Assembly (NCBI RefSeq): GCF_905475395.1
Contig: NC_058339.1
Coordinates: 72,444,520 to 72,508,519 of the forward strand
Length of the DNA: 64,000 nt
DNA from: Chrysoperla carnea
Lineage: Eukaryota > Arthropoda > Insecta > Neuroptera > Chrysopidae
Direction of reading: 5' to 3'
Positions 62,631 through 64,000 of the stretch are shown here, piece after piece. The notes under the pieces were generated by a model. The model did not search any database, had not been told where the DNA came from, and saw only the letters and a program-made list of their open reading frames with translations. The translations under genes were made by a program, and so were the position numbers. How positions within the stretch are numbered: position 1 is the first letter of the stretch; each line of letters opens with the position of its first letter.

Positions 62631-64000
62631 GTAATGTTCATTTTTTTATATTTTTATTTATTACAATTTATTTATTTTTCTAAGTTAATGTTATTGTAAA
62701 AAATTCGTTAAATTATTTCCATGCGATTTAGAATTTTTTACAATAAGATTTTTCTATCAACTAAATTGTATTATTAATTATTCATGAATACAGGTTAAGT
62801 CTTCCTTCAGAAATACACACTTTTGAAATTTCAACTTTTATTTAATTATCCAATTTGTATTTTTATTTAGCCAAAAACTTTGAATCTTCTATGATTAAAC
62901 TATCATAAAGCTTTTTCAAGTTTTGATATATAAGAAAAAAATTAGATAAAGTATGAATTCTTTTAAAAATAAACAAATACATTCGATTTAAAAATATATT
63001 TCCCGGAAAAGCTTTTGGGAAAGATTGTTTTGAAACTATTATTATTTGTTCATTACGTTGTTGTTGAATTGTTTGAACAATTTTCAAAATAAATGATTAA
63101 TCGGTTTATTTTTATATTTTGGTAAAATTAAATTTCGCCGCCAAATTTAAAAATAATGGCTAAATTATTTTAGTTTTAAATTAACTGCTAGCTTATTAAG
63201 ATTTTAAGTAAAATGTAAATAAAAATATTAAGTAGAAAATGAAATTTTTCATATCGACCATCAAAACTTTCCGATATTTTATTAAGCTATAATTCTTGAT
63301 TAAAATGAATCGTTAAAAATATTAAATAATATTTATGGTTTCATTAGTATTGATTGGAAATTAGTATAATAAGTATCGGAATGATTTTTATATTTTGTTT
63401 CGCCTACAATCAAGATAATTTTTATGTGTAGGTAATTGTGATTCTATTGTTGATTTTTTTAATCATGAATTATTACTGAAAATTATTTTTAGCTAAGGCA
63501 GGGCTGTCACGGTCAATTAGGATTCATGTATAATTATTTCACTCGCACATGCGGCAAGTTTATATGTTCCACAAAATTTTATTTGATATGGATACTTCTT
63601 AATTCTAAAATTGTTTATTGTATAAATATTTGGATGAACTAATCAACAAACCGAATTGAAAAATTGGGGTTTACGATTGGTTATTGACTTCAAATATTTG
63701 ATACTCCTTTCTACTGATTCCGTTTTTTTGGTATTAATATACCTAATTATTTTTTGTGTTTAATTAGAAATAATAACAAACTTTCATTCAACATTTTTAA
63801 AAATTTACGATATCTTAGGAGCAAAGTAATTATTCAGATAATAATTAAGGCCCAGTTTTTCATGATACTTTCTAGAATCTATGACAATCGATTAACAAAA
63901 TTAGTAGGTGCATGTATTAAAATTTGATGAATTTGCGTTCATACGTAATTTCCTATTGAACTGTATGTTAAATATCCAATTTAAAATTATTCCTTACACA
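62631..64000. other. probable intron/flank of the 62.5-kb gene
   Basis: AT-rich with no clear coding exon other than the Cys-containing candidate near 63493-63559. Confidence 0.4.

Overview
The window looks like an AT-rich arthropod nuclear genome, most likely an insect. Its genes have canonical GT-AG introns, it holds a short (TTAGG)n tract of the insect telomere type at the end of a SINE, and it is littered with short non-autonomous transposons. No bacterial, organellar or viral gene was seen. The species was not identified.

Layout. 1-28.67 kb: no convincing coding exon. This part holds a tRNA-derived SINE (1785-2044), a transposon enlarged by a ~306-bp tandem repeat (8240-9985), three copies of a second interspersed family (11.48, 14.94 and 16.18 kb), a hairpin MITE (19.53 kb) and several relics. 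It may be intergenic, or a long first intron of the next gene. 28.67-37.44 kb (+): an 11-exon gene for a protein with two animal heme-peroxidase domains, 5' end not found. The N-terminal domain has lost every key catalytic residue I could align; the C-terminal domain keeps them; a furin-type basic site lies between. 42.01-47.34 kb (-): a complete 5-exon STRAP/unrip WD40 gene of 327 aa. 48.2-60.6 kb (-): three consecutive unrecognised genes. The first has a ~6-kb exon coding about 2,020 residues with an array of 20 near-identical 31-residue repeats inside a longer degenerate array. The second is a 3-exon, 226-aa basic protein starting in a 10-nt coding exon. The third is a single-exon 359-aa protein with a ladder of dynein-light-chain-like QT motifs. 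62.51 kb (+): a likely signal-peptide exon of a secreted protein running off the window.

The double peroxidase and STRAP are convergent, with ~4.5 kb between their stop codons. They are unrelated in function: one is a predicted secreted oxidase, the other a cytoplasmic scaffold of the SMN complex and TGF-beta signalling. The three unrecognised genes are collinear, Ser/Asn-rich and mostly disordered-looking; whether they act together is not known. All splice models come from reading splice consensus and frame. The summed coding lengths stay in frame for the peroxidase (from its first visible exon), STRAP and the 226-aa gene, which supports them.

The most unusual items are the dead-plus-live peroxidase with a cleavage site between, the homogenised 93-bp coding array, the QT-motif ladder, and the transposon family whose central part has been replaced by a self-complementary 306-bp tandem repeat.
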